This document shows, in pieces, positions 13,158 through 19,742 of a DNA stretch of 19,742 bases; position 1 is the first letter of the stretch, and every line of letters starts with the position of its first letter. Below the pieces are notes generated by a model. It worked only from the letters and a program-made list of their open reading frames with translations, ran no database searches and had not been told where the DNA came from. The stretch is taken from positions 1 to 19,742 of the forward strand of contig JBJENE010000012.1 in assembly GCA_051880035.1 (NCBI GenBank), in the 5' to 3' direction. Source of the DNA: Eshraghiella sp051880035. GTDB taxonomy: Bacteria; Bacillota; Clostridia; Lachnospirales; Lachnospiraceae. The position numbers and the translations under genes are program-made.

Positions 13158-13747
13158 ATTTCCTCTATCTCCCTGTCAGCCTGTTCCCTGTTCTTAAACA
13201 CGACTCCGTTAAAACCAAGGTTTACGGCTGCCTGTACATTTTCCTTCAAGTCATCCACAAAAACAGCCCGGGACGGAATAATATCATACATGGTAATCAG
13301 TTTTTCATAAATGAGGGAATCCGGTTTTATTAACTTAACACGATAAGAAACTACCGCACCCTCTACATATTTAAGGAAGTCAAATTTATCCGAACACGCC
13401 TCAAATGCTTTTTTGGCAAAATTAGACAGAATATAAGTATGGAATCCCCTGTCTCTGTAATATTTAATCCATTCAGAAGCATAATCCGTTACCTCAACAA
13501 TCTTATCAAGATTATTAAACAGCATACGAATTTCTTTTTCATATTCCGGAGCTGCCAGAATACATCCTTCAATTATCCTGTCATCATCCAGAACCCCTCT
13601 GTCGAACTCTTTCCAGTACCGGCTTCTTACGGTAGCATTGGCTACCGGTTCAAATACCTCACTGCTTATTCCTATCCTTTTAAACACTTCCGGCCAATCG
13701 GCCATTGCAAGCACATTTCCGATATCAAATACAATTGTATTTATCAT
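13130..13747 (-). CDS. HAD-superfamily (subfamily IA-like) phosphatase
   Basis: A 205-aa cytosolic HAD hydrolase. Motif I is VFDIGNV with nucleophile D8; the usual second Asp of DxD is replaced by Gly, as in the YihX-type DxG members. Motif II is ILSNF (S108), motif III KLIKPD (K141 region), and motif IV VFVDDLKENV (D165/D166). These proteins remove phosphate from small metabolites such as sugar phosphates; the substrate here cannot be assigned. The start codon follows the stop of the J-domain gene without any gap (TAA-ATG), with AGAGG upstream. Its end overlaps the WYL regulator gene by 28 nt. This tight packing suggests a shared operon. Confidence 0.88.
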   Translation of the reverse strand: MINTIVFDIGNVLAMADWPEVFKRIGISSEVFEPVANATVRSRYWKEFDRGVLDDDRIIEGCILAAPEYEKEIRMLFNNLDKIVEVTDYASEWIKYYRDRGFHTYILSNFAKKAFEACSDKFDFLKYVEGAVVSYRVKLIKPDSLIYEKLITMYDIIPSRAVFVDDLKENVQAAVNLGFNGVVFKNREQADREIEEICQKHLTRN

Positions 13748-14443
13748 TTAAAAACCTCTACCCATTCCACAACAGCAACAGTTGCAAAGAATCTCAAGAC
13801 ATAACAGCTGCATACAGCATGAACCTGTACCCCTGCCGGCTCTTCCGTAATCAGCACCCATATCCTGATACCAGGTGCCTCCGTTTTCCATCCGGTTCAG
13901 CAGGTTAATATATTCCGGATTACCCGGCTCCATATTGACCGCCCGGCGGGCATCCTCTTTCGCATTAATTATGTTACCCATACCGTAATTGGCATGTGCA
14001 TGCACATAGTACCACCTTGCATTTCTTTCAGACATGCTCATACCCTCAAGTATATTCATGGCTTCGGCATACCGTCCGCTGTTCACATAATTAATTGCGG
14101 ACCTCATACTCTGGCTGTCGCCTGAATTCCGGTTGGCATAGCTATTGCCGCCAAAGCCACCGAAACCTTCAAAACCTGAAAAGCCACCGTATCCTGTCTG
14201 TGCACCCTGAGGACCCGCACCACGGTTATTGTTTCCGTAAGTTCCTTCTCCATGCTCCTTCTCATACATAATCTGGTTATAAGCTTCCTGAATTTCTTTG
14301 AATTTCTCCTCAGCCTGAGCCTTATTGGGATTATTAACATTGGCATCAGGATGGTAAATTCTGCTGAGCTTACGATATGCTTTTTTTATTTCATCCGGGT
14401 TTGCATCTCTTGATACCCCCAATACCGAATAAGGATCTCTCAT
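13748..14443 (-). CDS. J-domain (DnaJ-like) protein with TPR and Cys-rich tail
   Basis: A 231-aa protein. The N-terminal J domain has the invariant HPD at residues 31-33, needed to stimulate Hsp70 (DnaK) ATPase. A Gly/Phe-rich linker (GGFSGFEGFGGFGG) follows, then one or two TPR-like units (~110-185: INYVNSGRYAEAMNILEGM and YYVHAHANYGMGNIINAKED). The extreme C-terminus holds a cysteine cluster (GSCCMQLL...NCCCCGMG). It lacks the zinc-finger and substrate-binding domains of true DnaJ, so it is a specialised co-chaperone. The Cys tail could bind metal, be acylated or touch the membrane; none of this is proven. It sits 5 nt after the DUF5685 gene, an association that suggests they act together. 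Confidence 0.88.
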   Translation of the reverse strand: MRDPYSVLGVSRDANPDEIKKAYRKLSRIYHPDANVNNPNKAQAEEKFKEIQEAYNQIMYEKEHGEGTYGNNNRGAGPQGAQTGYGGFSGFEGFGGFGGNSYANRNSGDSQSMRSAINYVNSGRYAEAMNILEGMSMSERNARWYYVHAHANYGMGNIINAKEDARRAVNMEPGNPEYINLLNRMENGGTWYQDMGADYGRAGRGTGSCCMQLLCLEILCNCCCCGMGRGF

Positions 14444-14448
14444 AAGGA

Positions 14449-15276
14449 TTATTGCCTTTCTCTGTCATTCTTAATTTTATCAAACCGGTTCCATATTCCG
14501 GAATACAATATATTTCTCAGTATATCAGCATTGTCAAGTATGGGCAATGCCTCAAAAGCCTTTGAGCTTTCTGCGGCATACATTGTAAGTATGTTTTCGC
14601 ATCTGCTGTCAAAATCCGGCTCCGCAAACATATTAATCAGCGGATTAAAGTTATTTTTCTTAATATCCTTTTCAATATCATCATATGCATCCATAACATA
14701 TATGAATTTACCAAGGAAAAATCCCATTCTTCTTAAATCGTACTGCCACACATCCTGTTTCATGTCAAAAAGACCGGCTAGCATTTCTCCCGTATGTGAG
14801 GAAATAACATCAATGGACTGTTCCTTTTTATCTTCGCTTTCATGCTGTTTAAGAATATATTGTTCTATTAACTCTGCCTTATCGGGATACATCCCGGCAG
14901 CCTTTCTATATGCCTTCTTAAGGAGGCCGGACATGGCATTGGATTTAAGGCTTCTCTCGTCTTCCCAGTCATCTTTAAGCTTATAATATGTCAGCATCAC
15001 ATTCATGGATGCGGCATAATCTGAAAATTCATTGGATATGGACTCATGTTTAATTACAGGATGGGGAACACACCTTCTCATTACGGTCTCCGTATCATCC
15101 TCATATAAAGATGACAGCAAAACAGCAAGAAAAGTCATATCGTATGTAAGCGTAAACTGCCCCTTAAACCCATACAGCTTTCTTAAGCTGTGGCATACGC
15201 CGCAATAATATGACTTATACTTTCTGTAATCTTTGATTTTCAGTTCGTCTTTATTAACCGTGATATAACCAAACAT
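14449..15276 (-). CDS. DUF5685 family protein
   Basis: A 275-aa, mostly helical protein of the DUF5685 family, recognised by the N-terminal motif YYCGVCHSLRKLYG (C25, C28, H29). Further possible metal ligands are C69 and H72 (RRCVPHP). Two acidic motifs stand out: KDDWEDE at 101-107, which contains a DDxxD pattern, and DAYDDIEKD at 196-204. Paired Asp-rich motifs on helices are typical of the all-helical isoprenoid-diphosphate synthase fold, so a distant relationship is conceivable. Function is unknown. The ATG at 15276 has GGAG 9 nt upstream. The gene lies 14 nt after the zinc-ribbon membrane protein gene and 5 nt before the J-domain gene. Confidence 0.78.
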   Translation of the reverse strand: MFGYITVNKDELKIKDYRKYKSYYCGVCHSLRKLYGFKGQFTLTYDMTFLAVLLSSLYEDDTETVMRRCVPHPVIKHESISNEFSDYAASMNVMLTYYKLKDDWEDERSLKSNAMSGLLKKAYRKAAGMYPDKAELIEQYILKQHESEDKKEQSIDVISSHTGEMLAGLFDMKQDVWQYDLRRMGFFLGKFIYVMDAYDDIEKDIKKNNFNPLINMFAEPDFDSRCENILTMYAAESSKAFEALPILDNADILRNILYSGIWNRFDKIKNDRERQ

Positions 15277-15290
15277 AAACCGGGTCTCCG

Positions 15291-15761
15291 TCAGGTCTTC
15301 TTAATAAACTCAATCCTGCATTTAGGACATTTAATACAGATTCTGCCCTTGTGCTTAGGTACTCTTATTTTCTGGGAACAGTTAGGGCATTTAAAAATCC
15401 TGTGGGTTCTGCGGTCCATTTTCTTCTTCTGTTCGTTACTCATATTGTCACGGCTGTAGCTGTTATTATATCCTCCGTAACTGCCTCTGCCGTATGCACC
15501 GCCCCTGTTCCTGTATCTGATGGAACAATACCATTGGTTCTCAGCATTACGGGCGGCATAATTCCTTGAAAAAATTCTGAAATATGAATAACCCATAACC
15601 AGAAGCGCTGCTACCCATACGAATTTGGTCCATAAATATCTGGCAAAAAATATAGATATTACGAGAAGTATGAGGGTGACAATATTTAAAAATCGTCCAA
15701 ACTCATCCATTCCGTATCTTCCCGACATAAATCTTGAAAATTTCTCTCTGAAACCGGACAT
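15291..15761 (-). CDS. Membrane protein with C-terminal zinc ribbon
   Basis: A 156-aa protein. It has a basic N-terminus, two hydrophobic segments (~27-41 and 46-60: FLNIVTLILLVISIFFARYL and FVWVAALLVMGYSYFRIF), a Gly/Tyr/Arg-rich low-complexity linker, and a C-terminal zinc ribbon with CPNC...CPKC. The ribbon faces the cytoplasm if the N-terminus is inside. The ATG at 15761 was preferred to one two codons upstream because AGAGG then lies 8 nt away rather than 2. First gene of the operon that continues with DUF5685, J-domain, HAD and WYL genes. Function unknown; the ribbon may bind nucleic acid or protein. Confidence 0.8.
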   Translation of the reverse strand: MSGFREKFSRFMSGRYGMDEFGRFLNIVTLILLVISIFFARYLWTKFVWVAALLVMGYSYFRIFSRNYAARNAENQWYCSIRYRNRGGAYGRGSYGGYNNSYSRDNMSNEQKKKMDRRTHRIFKCPNCSQKIRVPKHKGRICIKCPKCRIEFIKKT

Positions 15762-15821
15762 AACCATTTCCTCTTAAAAATATTTGTATACTGTAAATAG
15801 TATCATACACACTCTTAAGAT

Positions 15822-15830
15822 ATTATACCA
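15822..15830 (-). promoter_or_regulatory. Extended -10 promoter of the zinc-ribbon/DUF5685/J-domain operon
   Basis: TGGTATAAT on the minus strand (TATAAT at 15827-15822) is an extended -10 element about 60 nt upstream of the ATG at 15761. No good -35 box is seen, as is common with the TGn extension. The surrounding 15768-15867 gap is very AT-rich and shows no clear terminator for the gene ending at 15868. Confidence 0.5.
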
Positions 15831-15867
15831 TTAAATTTTCATAATAAATTATTAATTTTTAATAAAC

Positions 15868-16632
15868 TTATATGATTTTGGAACATAAATCCGCATATGG
15901 AACAACCATTCTGTCAACCATGTCTTTGGTCTCCCCGATGGTTGTATTACCGGTGTCGGGAGCAGGAAGCCAGATTGGAAACGCTCCTTCATCCTTGTAC
16001 AGATTATGGAATATATACAAATGTCCGTTCCGTCTGCATACATGAACATTTCCGTCTTCAAATCCCGGATTTTCTTTAAGCGTGCTTTCAATCAGTTCCC
16101 GCATATCATTATCAGGTTCTGTTTCAATATCCATATATCTTCCGTAGAATGTATATTCTTCCTCCGGGCAGAGCCATTCCCTGTGCCTTCCGTAAAATGA
16201 TGCCGCATCTTTTATGTATGCTATCATCTCTCCCATCCGTATAGAATGACCTTTATACGAGGCAGTAAAGCATCTGTTATAGTAGACCTCTTCCCATTCA
16301 TACGGAAAAAAATCCTTGTCATCAATCTGTTTTCTGCTAAAGCCGTTTCCCGCCGAAAATTTTACATCAGAAAAATACTCCGAAAGCCATGGAGCAAGAA
16401 TATATTTTTCGTAAATTTCAGTAACCGTCAATCCGCCTTTGTTTCTCTGCTTTGCAGCAAATATTAATGATACCGCTCCAATACATATAACAGGAATTCC
16501 TGCATATGCATTGAAAATAAGAAGTACCGTTCCTGATATAATAAGAACAAAACTTATGAGAATCCGGACAACTCTTCTGCCGGTATTTTGGCCTCTGTCA
16601 TGCAGTTCTTTCCACGCCTGTTCAATCGTCAT
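15868..16632 (-). CDS. DUF3137-like membrane protein
   Basis: A 254-aa protein with a short cytosolic N-terminus (MTIEQAWKELHDRGQ), two adjacent transmembrane segments at ~22-42 and 44-61, and a soluble C-terminal domain of about 190 residues. The pattern of that domain (ILAPWLSEYFSDVKFSAGNG... then DDKDFFPYEWEEVYYNRCFTASYKGHSIRMGEM) resembles DUF3137 proteins, whose function is unknown. The ATG at 16632 has only a weak AGG upstream. It lies 20 nt after the HisC-like gene and is probably the last gene of the aminotransferase operon. Confidence 0.6.
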   Translation of the reverse strand: MTIEQAWKELHDRGQNTGRRVVRILISFVLIISGTVLLIFNAYAGIPVICIGAVSLIFAAKQRNKGGLTVTEIYEKYILAPWLSEYFSDVKFSAGNGFSRKQIDDKDFFPYEWEEVYYNRCFTASYKGHSIRMGEMIAYIKDAASFYGRHREWLCPEEEYTFYGRYMDIETEPDNDMRELIESTLKENPGFEDGNVHVCRRNGHLYIFHNLYKDEGAFPIWLPAPDTGNTTIGETKDMVDRMVVPYADLCSKII

Positions 16633-16652
16633 ATTTTAACCTGTCCGAAACT

Positions 16653-17711
16653 TTAATTATTCATAAATTCTTTGATTTCTTCAAAAAGTCTGTCCATTTC
16701 CCTGTCTGTTCCTATGGTAATTCTCAGGTAGTCCTTTATGCGGGGATTATCCCAATGACGGACATAAACATTTTTTTCTCTGAGGAAAATAAAAAGTTTT
16801 GTCATATCATAACTGTCATGGGTGACAAAAAGGAAGTTGGATTTGGAGTCAGGAAACTTAAATCCCATCTCTTTCATCTTTATCTTGGTTGCTTCCCTGG
16901 TGGCAATTATTTTATTTCTGGTCTTATCAAAATATTCCCTGTCCTTAACTGCCTCAACTCCTGCAAGAATGGAAGGTGTATTCATTGTATATGAATTGAT
17001 GGAATATTTAACATCATTCATTGCTTTAATTAGTTTATTATTTCCTATGGCAAAACCTATTCTCATTCCTGCCATTGAACGGGATTTTGAAAAAGTCTGT
17101 ACCACAAGAAGGTTTTCGTATCTGTTCACAAGCGGAATAGCCGATTCTCCTCCAAAATCTATATAGGCCTCATCCACGATTACAACAGAATCTTTGTTAT
17201 GTTCCATAATATCTGTTACAAACGACAACGGCTCACAAATGGATGTAGGTGCATTAGGGTTAGGAAAAATAATTCCTCCGTTCTCCTTATAATAATCTGA
17301 TGGATTTATCTTAAAATCCCCGTCCACTGCAGGTGTCTCATACGGAATACGGTACAAATCCGCCCAAACCGGATAGAAAGAATATGTTACATCAGGAAAA
17401 AGTACAGGCTTATCCGAATTAAAAAATGTCAGAAATGCATTGGCAATTACATCATCGGAGCCTACTCCCACAAAAACCATATCCTCTTCCACTCCGTAGA
17501 AGGACGCAAGTTCCCTCCTAAGTAAGTTTACCGCAGGGTCGGGATATAATCTGAAACGTCCTGTATCCATATTTTTAATGACTTTTTCCACTCCGGGAGC
17601 CGGCGTATAAGGGCATTCGTTTGTATTTAATTTTACCATATCCGGCTTATCCGGCTGTTCGCCCGCCACATACGGAACTACTTTTCTAATGTTTTTTTCC
17701 CATGTTCCCAT
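16653..17711 (-). CDS. hisC: HisC-like PLP-dependent aminotransferase
   Basis: A 352-aa fold-type I aminotransferase with histidinol-phosphate aminotransferase hallmarks: KLNTNECPYTP near 27-37, RLYPDP at 54-59, FPNPNAPTS at 149-157, D180/Y183 in VIVDEAY, the PLP lysine K209 in QTFSKSRSMAGMRIGF, and R217. HisC converts imidazole-acetol phosphate and glutamate to histidinol phosphate in histidine synthesis; some homologues act on aromatic amino acids or are biosynthetic enzymes of other pathways. No other his gene is in the window, so the true substrate is uncertain. The ATG at 17711 follows GGAGG at 6 nt. It is 13 nt downstream of the AspC-like gene, a clear operon. Confidence 0.82.
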   Translation of the reverse strand: MGTWEKNIRKVVPYVAGEQPDKPDMVKLNTNECPYTPAPGVEKVIKNMDTGRFRLYPDPAVNLLRRELASFYGVEEDMVFVGVGSDDVIANAFLTFFNSDKPVLFPDVTYSFYPVWADLYRIPYETPAVDGDFKINPSDYYKENGGIIFPNPNAPTSICEPLSFVTDIMEHNKDSVVIVDEAYIDFGGESAIPLVNRYENLLVVQTFSKSRSMAGMRIGFAIGNNKLIKAMNDVKYSINSYTMNTPSILAGVEAVKDREYFDKTRNKIIATREATKIKMKEMGFKFPDSKSNFLFVTHDSYDMTKLFIFLREKNVYVRHWDNPRIKDYLRITIGTDREMDRLFEEIKEFMNN

Positions 17712-17724
17712 GTTCTTCCTCCAA

Positions 17725-18921
17725 TCAGTCTATAAGTCCAAATTCCTGTGCCAGTTTTTTAAAGCCATCCATTGATCTGATTATTGTATCATATGATACA
17801 CAATATGCAATTCTCACATATCCGGGGCATGCAAAAGCAGAACCCGGCACAACCAGAATATTATATTTCTTGGCAGCCTCTGCAAACTCCCTATCATCTA
17901 CAGGCGTCTTAACGAACATATAAAATGCGCCTTCCGGTTTTACACATTCAAATCCGCGCTGCGTAAGTCCGTTATACAACGCCTCCCTGTTACGGTTATA
18001 TATTGCCACATTTGCGGAAACGTCCACATCAACACATCTTTTTATTACCTTCTGCATAAGTGAAGGTGCATTCACAAATCCAAGAATTCTTGTTGCAACA
18101 TTGCAGGCAGACTTCACTTCCTCGCTGTCCGTAAGCGCATCCGGAATAACCAGGTATCCTATTCTTTCTCCCGGAAGGGAAAGAGATTTACTGTAAGAAT
18201 ATCCTACTACAGCATTGTCGTAGTATTTTGTTACATACGGTACCTCAATTCCGTCATATGCCAGTTCTCTGTATGGCTCATCCGAAAAAAGAACTATATC
18301 CGTTCCGAATTCCTGCTGCTTGCTGTTAAGTATTTCTGCCATCTTCTTAATTGTGTCTTCAGAATAAATCACACCTGTAGGATTATTCGGAGTATTGATT
18401 ATAACTGCCTTAGTCTTAGGTGTAACAGCCTTTTCAAAAGCCTCCATATCCGGCTGAAATGAACTTGTATCAGGCGGGATTACCACAAGGGTGCCGTCTG
18501 CATTGGCAGCATATGAACGGTATTCTCCAAAGTACGGGGCAAAAGCAATAATCTCATCCCCCGGATTAATAATCGCTTTAAAAAGGACATTAATTCCTCC
18601 GGCAGCTCCCACCGTCATGATAATATTGCTTTCGTTAAAGGATGTTGCAAATCTCCTGTTAATGGAGTCTGCTACAGCCTGCCTCACATCCTCATAACCG
18701 GAATTACTCATATATCCGTGAAGAACAACAGAATCTTCTTCATCCGCAATCTCTTTAATCGCTTCATTAACTTCACATGGAGCAGGAACATTGGGATTTC
18801 CAAGGCTGAAATCAAACACATTCTCCTCACCGTATATTCCCGCAAGTCTCTTTCCTTCTTCAAACATTGCCCTTATAACTGAGCTTCCATTAACCAGTGA
18901 AACCATTTTTTCTGAAATCAT
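17725..18921 (-). CDS. Class I/II PLP-dependent aminotransferase (AspC-like)
   Basis: A 398-aa fold-type I aminotransferase. Key elements are SLGNPNVPAP near the N-terminus, TVGAAGGINVLFKAI, the substrate/PLP segment INTPNNPTGVIY, SDEPYRELAYDG with the PLP aspartate and tyrosine, and the Schiff-base lysine in SYSKSLSLPGERIGY (about K245). Probably transfers amino groups between glutamate/2-oxoglutarate and aspartate or a related acid; exact specificity cannot be read. The ATG at 18921 was chosen because GGAGG lies 7 nt upstream, whereas an ATG two codons earlier is only 1 nt from it. First gene of a three-gene minus-strand operon. The upstream gap contains a directly repeated TAATACTTTT (18947-18956 and 19003-19012) but no confident promoter. 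Confidence 0.88.
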   Translation of the reverse strand: MISEKMVSLVNGSSVIRAMFEEGKRLAGIYGEENVFDFSLGNPNVPAPCEVNEAIKEIADEEDSVVLHGYMSNSGYEDVRQAVADSINRRFATSFNESNIIMTVGAAGGINVLFKAIINPGDEIIAFAPYFGEYRSYAANADGTLVVIPPDTSSFQPDMEAFEKAVTPKTKAVIINTPNNPTGVIYSEDTIKKMAEILNSKQQEFGTDIVLFSDEPYRELAYDGIEVPYVTKYYDNAVVGYSYSKSLSLPGERIGYLVIPDALTDSEEVKSACNVATRILGFVNAPSLMQKVIKRCVDVDVSANVAIYNRNREALYNGLTQRGFECVKPEGAFYMFVKTPVDDREFAEAAKKYNILVVPGSAFACPGYVRIAYCVSYDTIIRSMDGFKKLAQEFGLID

Positions 18922-19031
18922 CTGCATTCCTCCGAACTGTCAATTCTAATACTTTTTTAAGTATATTCCTTACAGTTTTAGAAAACAAGCATTTTCTCAA
19001 CTTAATACTTTTCATTTTTTATACAAAATAT

Positions 19032-19064
19032 GCACAATCAATTTGCTATTTTTGCAAATTGTGC
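19032..19064. repeat. Nested inverted repeats at the promoter of the right-end gene
   Basis: GCACAAT (19032-19038) mirrors ATTGTGC (19058-19064). Inside, CAATTTGC (19039-19046) mirrors GCAAATTG (19054-19061) with a 7-nt centre. These dyads cover the -35 and spacer of the promoter at 19043-19070, so this is a likely repressor or activator site. The regulator is unknown. Confidence 0.5.
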
Positions 19065-19070
19065 TATAAT
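19043..19070 (+). promoter_or_regulatory. Promoter of the right-end membrane protein gene
   Basis: TTGCTA (19043-19048) and a perfect TATAAT (19065-19070) are spaced by 16 nt. Transcription would start near 19077, giving a structured leader of about 110 nt. Confidence 0.65.
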
Positions 19071-19074
19071 GAGC

Positions 19075-19123
19075 GCATGAGAAAACCACGCGCCTGCGAA
19101 GCAGGCATTTGTTTTTCTTATGC
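19075..19123 (+). promoter_or_regulatory. Structured mRNA leader with terminator-like hairpin
   Basis: GCCTGC (19092-19097) and GCAGGC (19101-19106) form a GC hairpin with a 3-nt GAA loop, followed by a T-run (19112-19116). The T-run can also pair with the very 5' end: 19075-19085 with 19113-19123, 11 pairs including one G-T. This suggests an attenuator or a protective 5' stem-loop. It could also be a terminator that normally limits expression. Confidence 0.4.
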
Positions 19124-19188
19124 AATAAATGCATATACTATATGATGAGGATATTTTGGACAACTTATTCTTAGACGGGGGACACACA

Positions 19189-19742
19189 ATGAAAAGACAT
19201 ATCCCAAAAATAATTCTCTGCATAATTCCGATTCTGCTTATAGCCGGTTTCATTGCTCTTACATCGACCAACCAGATTAATATTAATAAGCAGGTCAAAA
19301 ATTCCACAGAGAATAACGGTTCCGATTACTGTTTTCAAATTTCAATATCCAAAAGCTGGGAGGAATCCGACGGCTCCATAGGTGCCCAATACGATGCCTA
19401 TATCTACAACAATACCAGTTTTGACATGAAAAACTGGTCTGTTGATATACCTGTTCCCGACGGAAGCTATATAGACAGCGGATGGGACGGCGATTATATT
19501 ATTCAGGATGGTATACTTACCGTAACCCCTAAGGACTATAACAAAATTTTCTTTTCCAATGATTCCAGAAAATTTGGATTTATTATGTACACTCCCGGAG
19601 AATATATGACGGAGAACGCGGTTATAAAAGGGACCTCCCTTTTTGAATACAAAGAGTCCCCGTGGTACTATTTTCTTATAGCTGCCTCAGGTACATGGGG
19701 TGCCGTAGTTATTTCGTTTATAATTGCATCAATAAGGCTTCG
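19189..19742 (+). CDS. Membrane protein with extracellular CBM2-like domain (3' end outside window)
   Basis: An open frame starts at ATG 19189 after GGGGGA and runs off the window end after 184 codons without a stop. The N-terminus MKRHIPKIILCIIPILLIAGF is an uncleaved signal anchor. Residues ~45-150 resemble a family-2-type carbohydrate-binding domain: YDAYIYNNTSFDMKNWSVDI, PDGSYIDSGWDGDY, LTVTPKDYNKIF and FGFIMYTPGE. A second transmembrane segment begins near 165 (YYFLIAASGTWGAVVISFII). An external binding domain between two TM helices is a receptor layout, so a cytoplasmic signalling domain (for example kinase, GGDEF/EAL or HD) probably follows outside the window. That is inference only. 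It is divergent from the aminotransferase operon. Confidence 0.75.
   Translation, partial: MKRHIPKIILCIIPILLIAGFIALTSTNQININKQVKNSTENNGSDYCFQISISKSWEESDGSIGAQYDAYIYNNTSFDMKNWSVDIPVPDGSYIDSGWDGDYIIQDGILTVTPKDYNKIFFSNDSRKFGFIMYTPGEYMTENAVIKGTSLFEYKESPWYYFLIAASGTWGAVVISFIIASIRL

Noticed and set aside
19038..19307. 89-codon minus-strand frame opposite the start of the right-end membrane protein gene
   Set aside because: It crosses the promoter and leader of the plus-strand gene and shows no RBS or domain; the plus-strand frame has a signal anchor and a recognisable domain.

Overview
The window looks like chromosomal DNA from an anaerobic, endospore-forming Clostridia member, most likely a Lachnospiraceae-type organism. 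This is inferred from the AT-rich intergenic DNA, strong GGAGG-type ribosome binding sites, a near-complete early sporulation gene set, DUF5685 and DUF1846 family proteins, and a large PAS-rich cytosolic hybrid kinase. No IS element, prophage, tRNA, rRNA or CRISPR array was seen. Almost every gene is on the minus strand. The exceptions are the DUF1846 gene at the left end and a truncated membrane gene at the right end.

Left end (1-1971, plus strand): the terminator of an unseen upstream gene, a promoter that fires directly into a compact self-folding ~75-nt RNA ending in a U-run (candidate small RNA), and then a DUF1846 gene with its own promoter. That gene converges on spoVAC across a bidirectional terminator.

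Sporulation block (2010-10296, minus strand; transcription order right to left): spoIIAA-spoIIAB-sigF, spoVAA-spoVAB, then a 1253-aa hybrid histidine kinase, a free-standing HPt protein, spo0A, and finally spoVAC. In Bacillus the ancestral order is spoIIAA-AB-sigF-spoVAA-AB-AC. Here the kinase-HPt-spo0A module sits exactly between spoVAB and spoVAC. Sequences matching the forespore sigma-G promoter consensus lie in front of both spoVAA (TGAATA-N17-CATACTA) and the displaced spoVAC (TGAATA-N17-CATAATA), so both fragments could still be forespore-expressed. A consensus 0A box (TGTCGAA) lies just upstream of spo0A. The hybrid kinase (His805, receiver Asp1179), HPt (His62) and Spo0A (Asp57) supply every step of a His-Asp-His-Asp phosphorelay in one locus. 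This is the most interesting feature of the window, because clostridial Spo0A is usually described as being charged directly by orphan kinases.

Middle (10458-15761, minus strand): a 46-aa acidic protein plus a zinc-ribbon/TPR membrane protein with their own promoter and terminator. Upstream of these is a tight five-gene operon: zinc-ribbon membrane protein, DUF5685 protein, J-domain protein, HAD phosphatase and WYL-type regulator.

Right end (15868-19742): a minus-strand operon of two PLP-dependent aminotransferases (AspC-like and HisC-like) and a DUF3137-like membrane protein. Divergent from it is a plus-strand gene, cut off by the window end, encoding a membrane protein with an extracellular carbohydrate-binding-like domain. 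Its promoter contains an inverted repeat and its leader has terminator-like structure.
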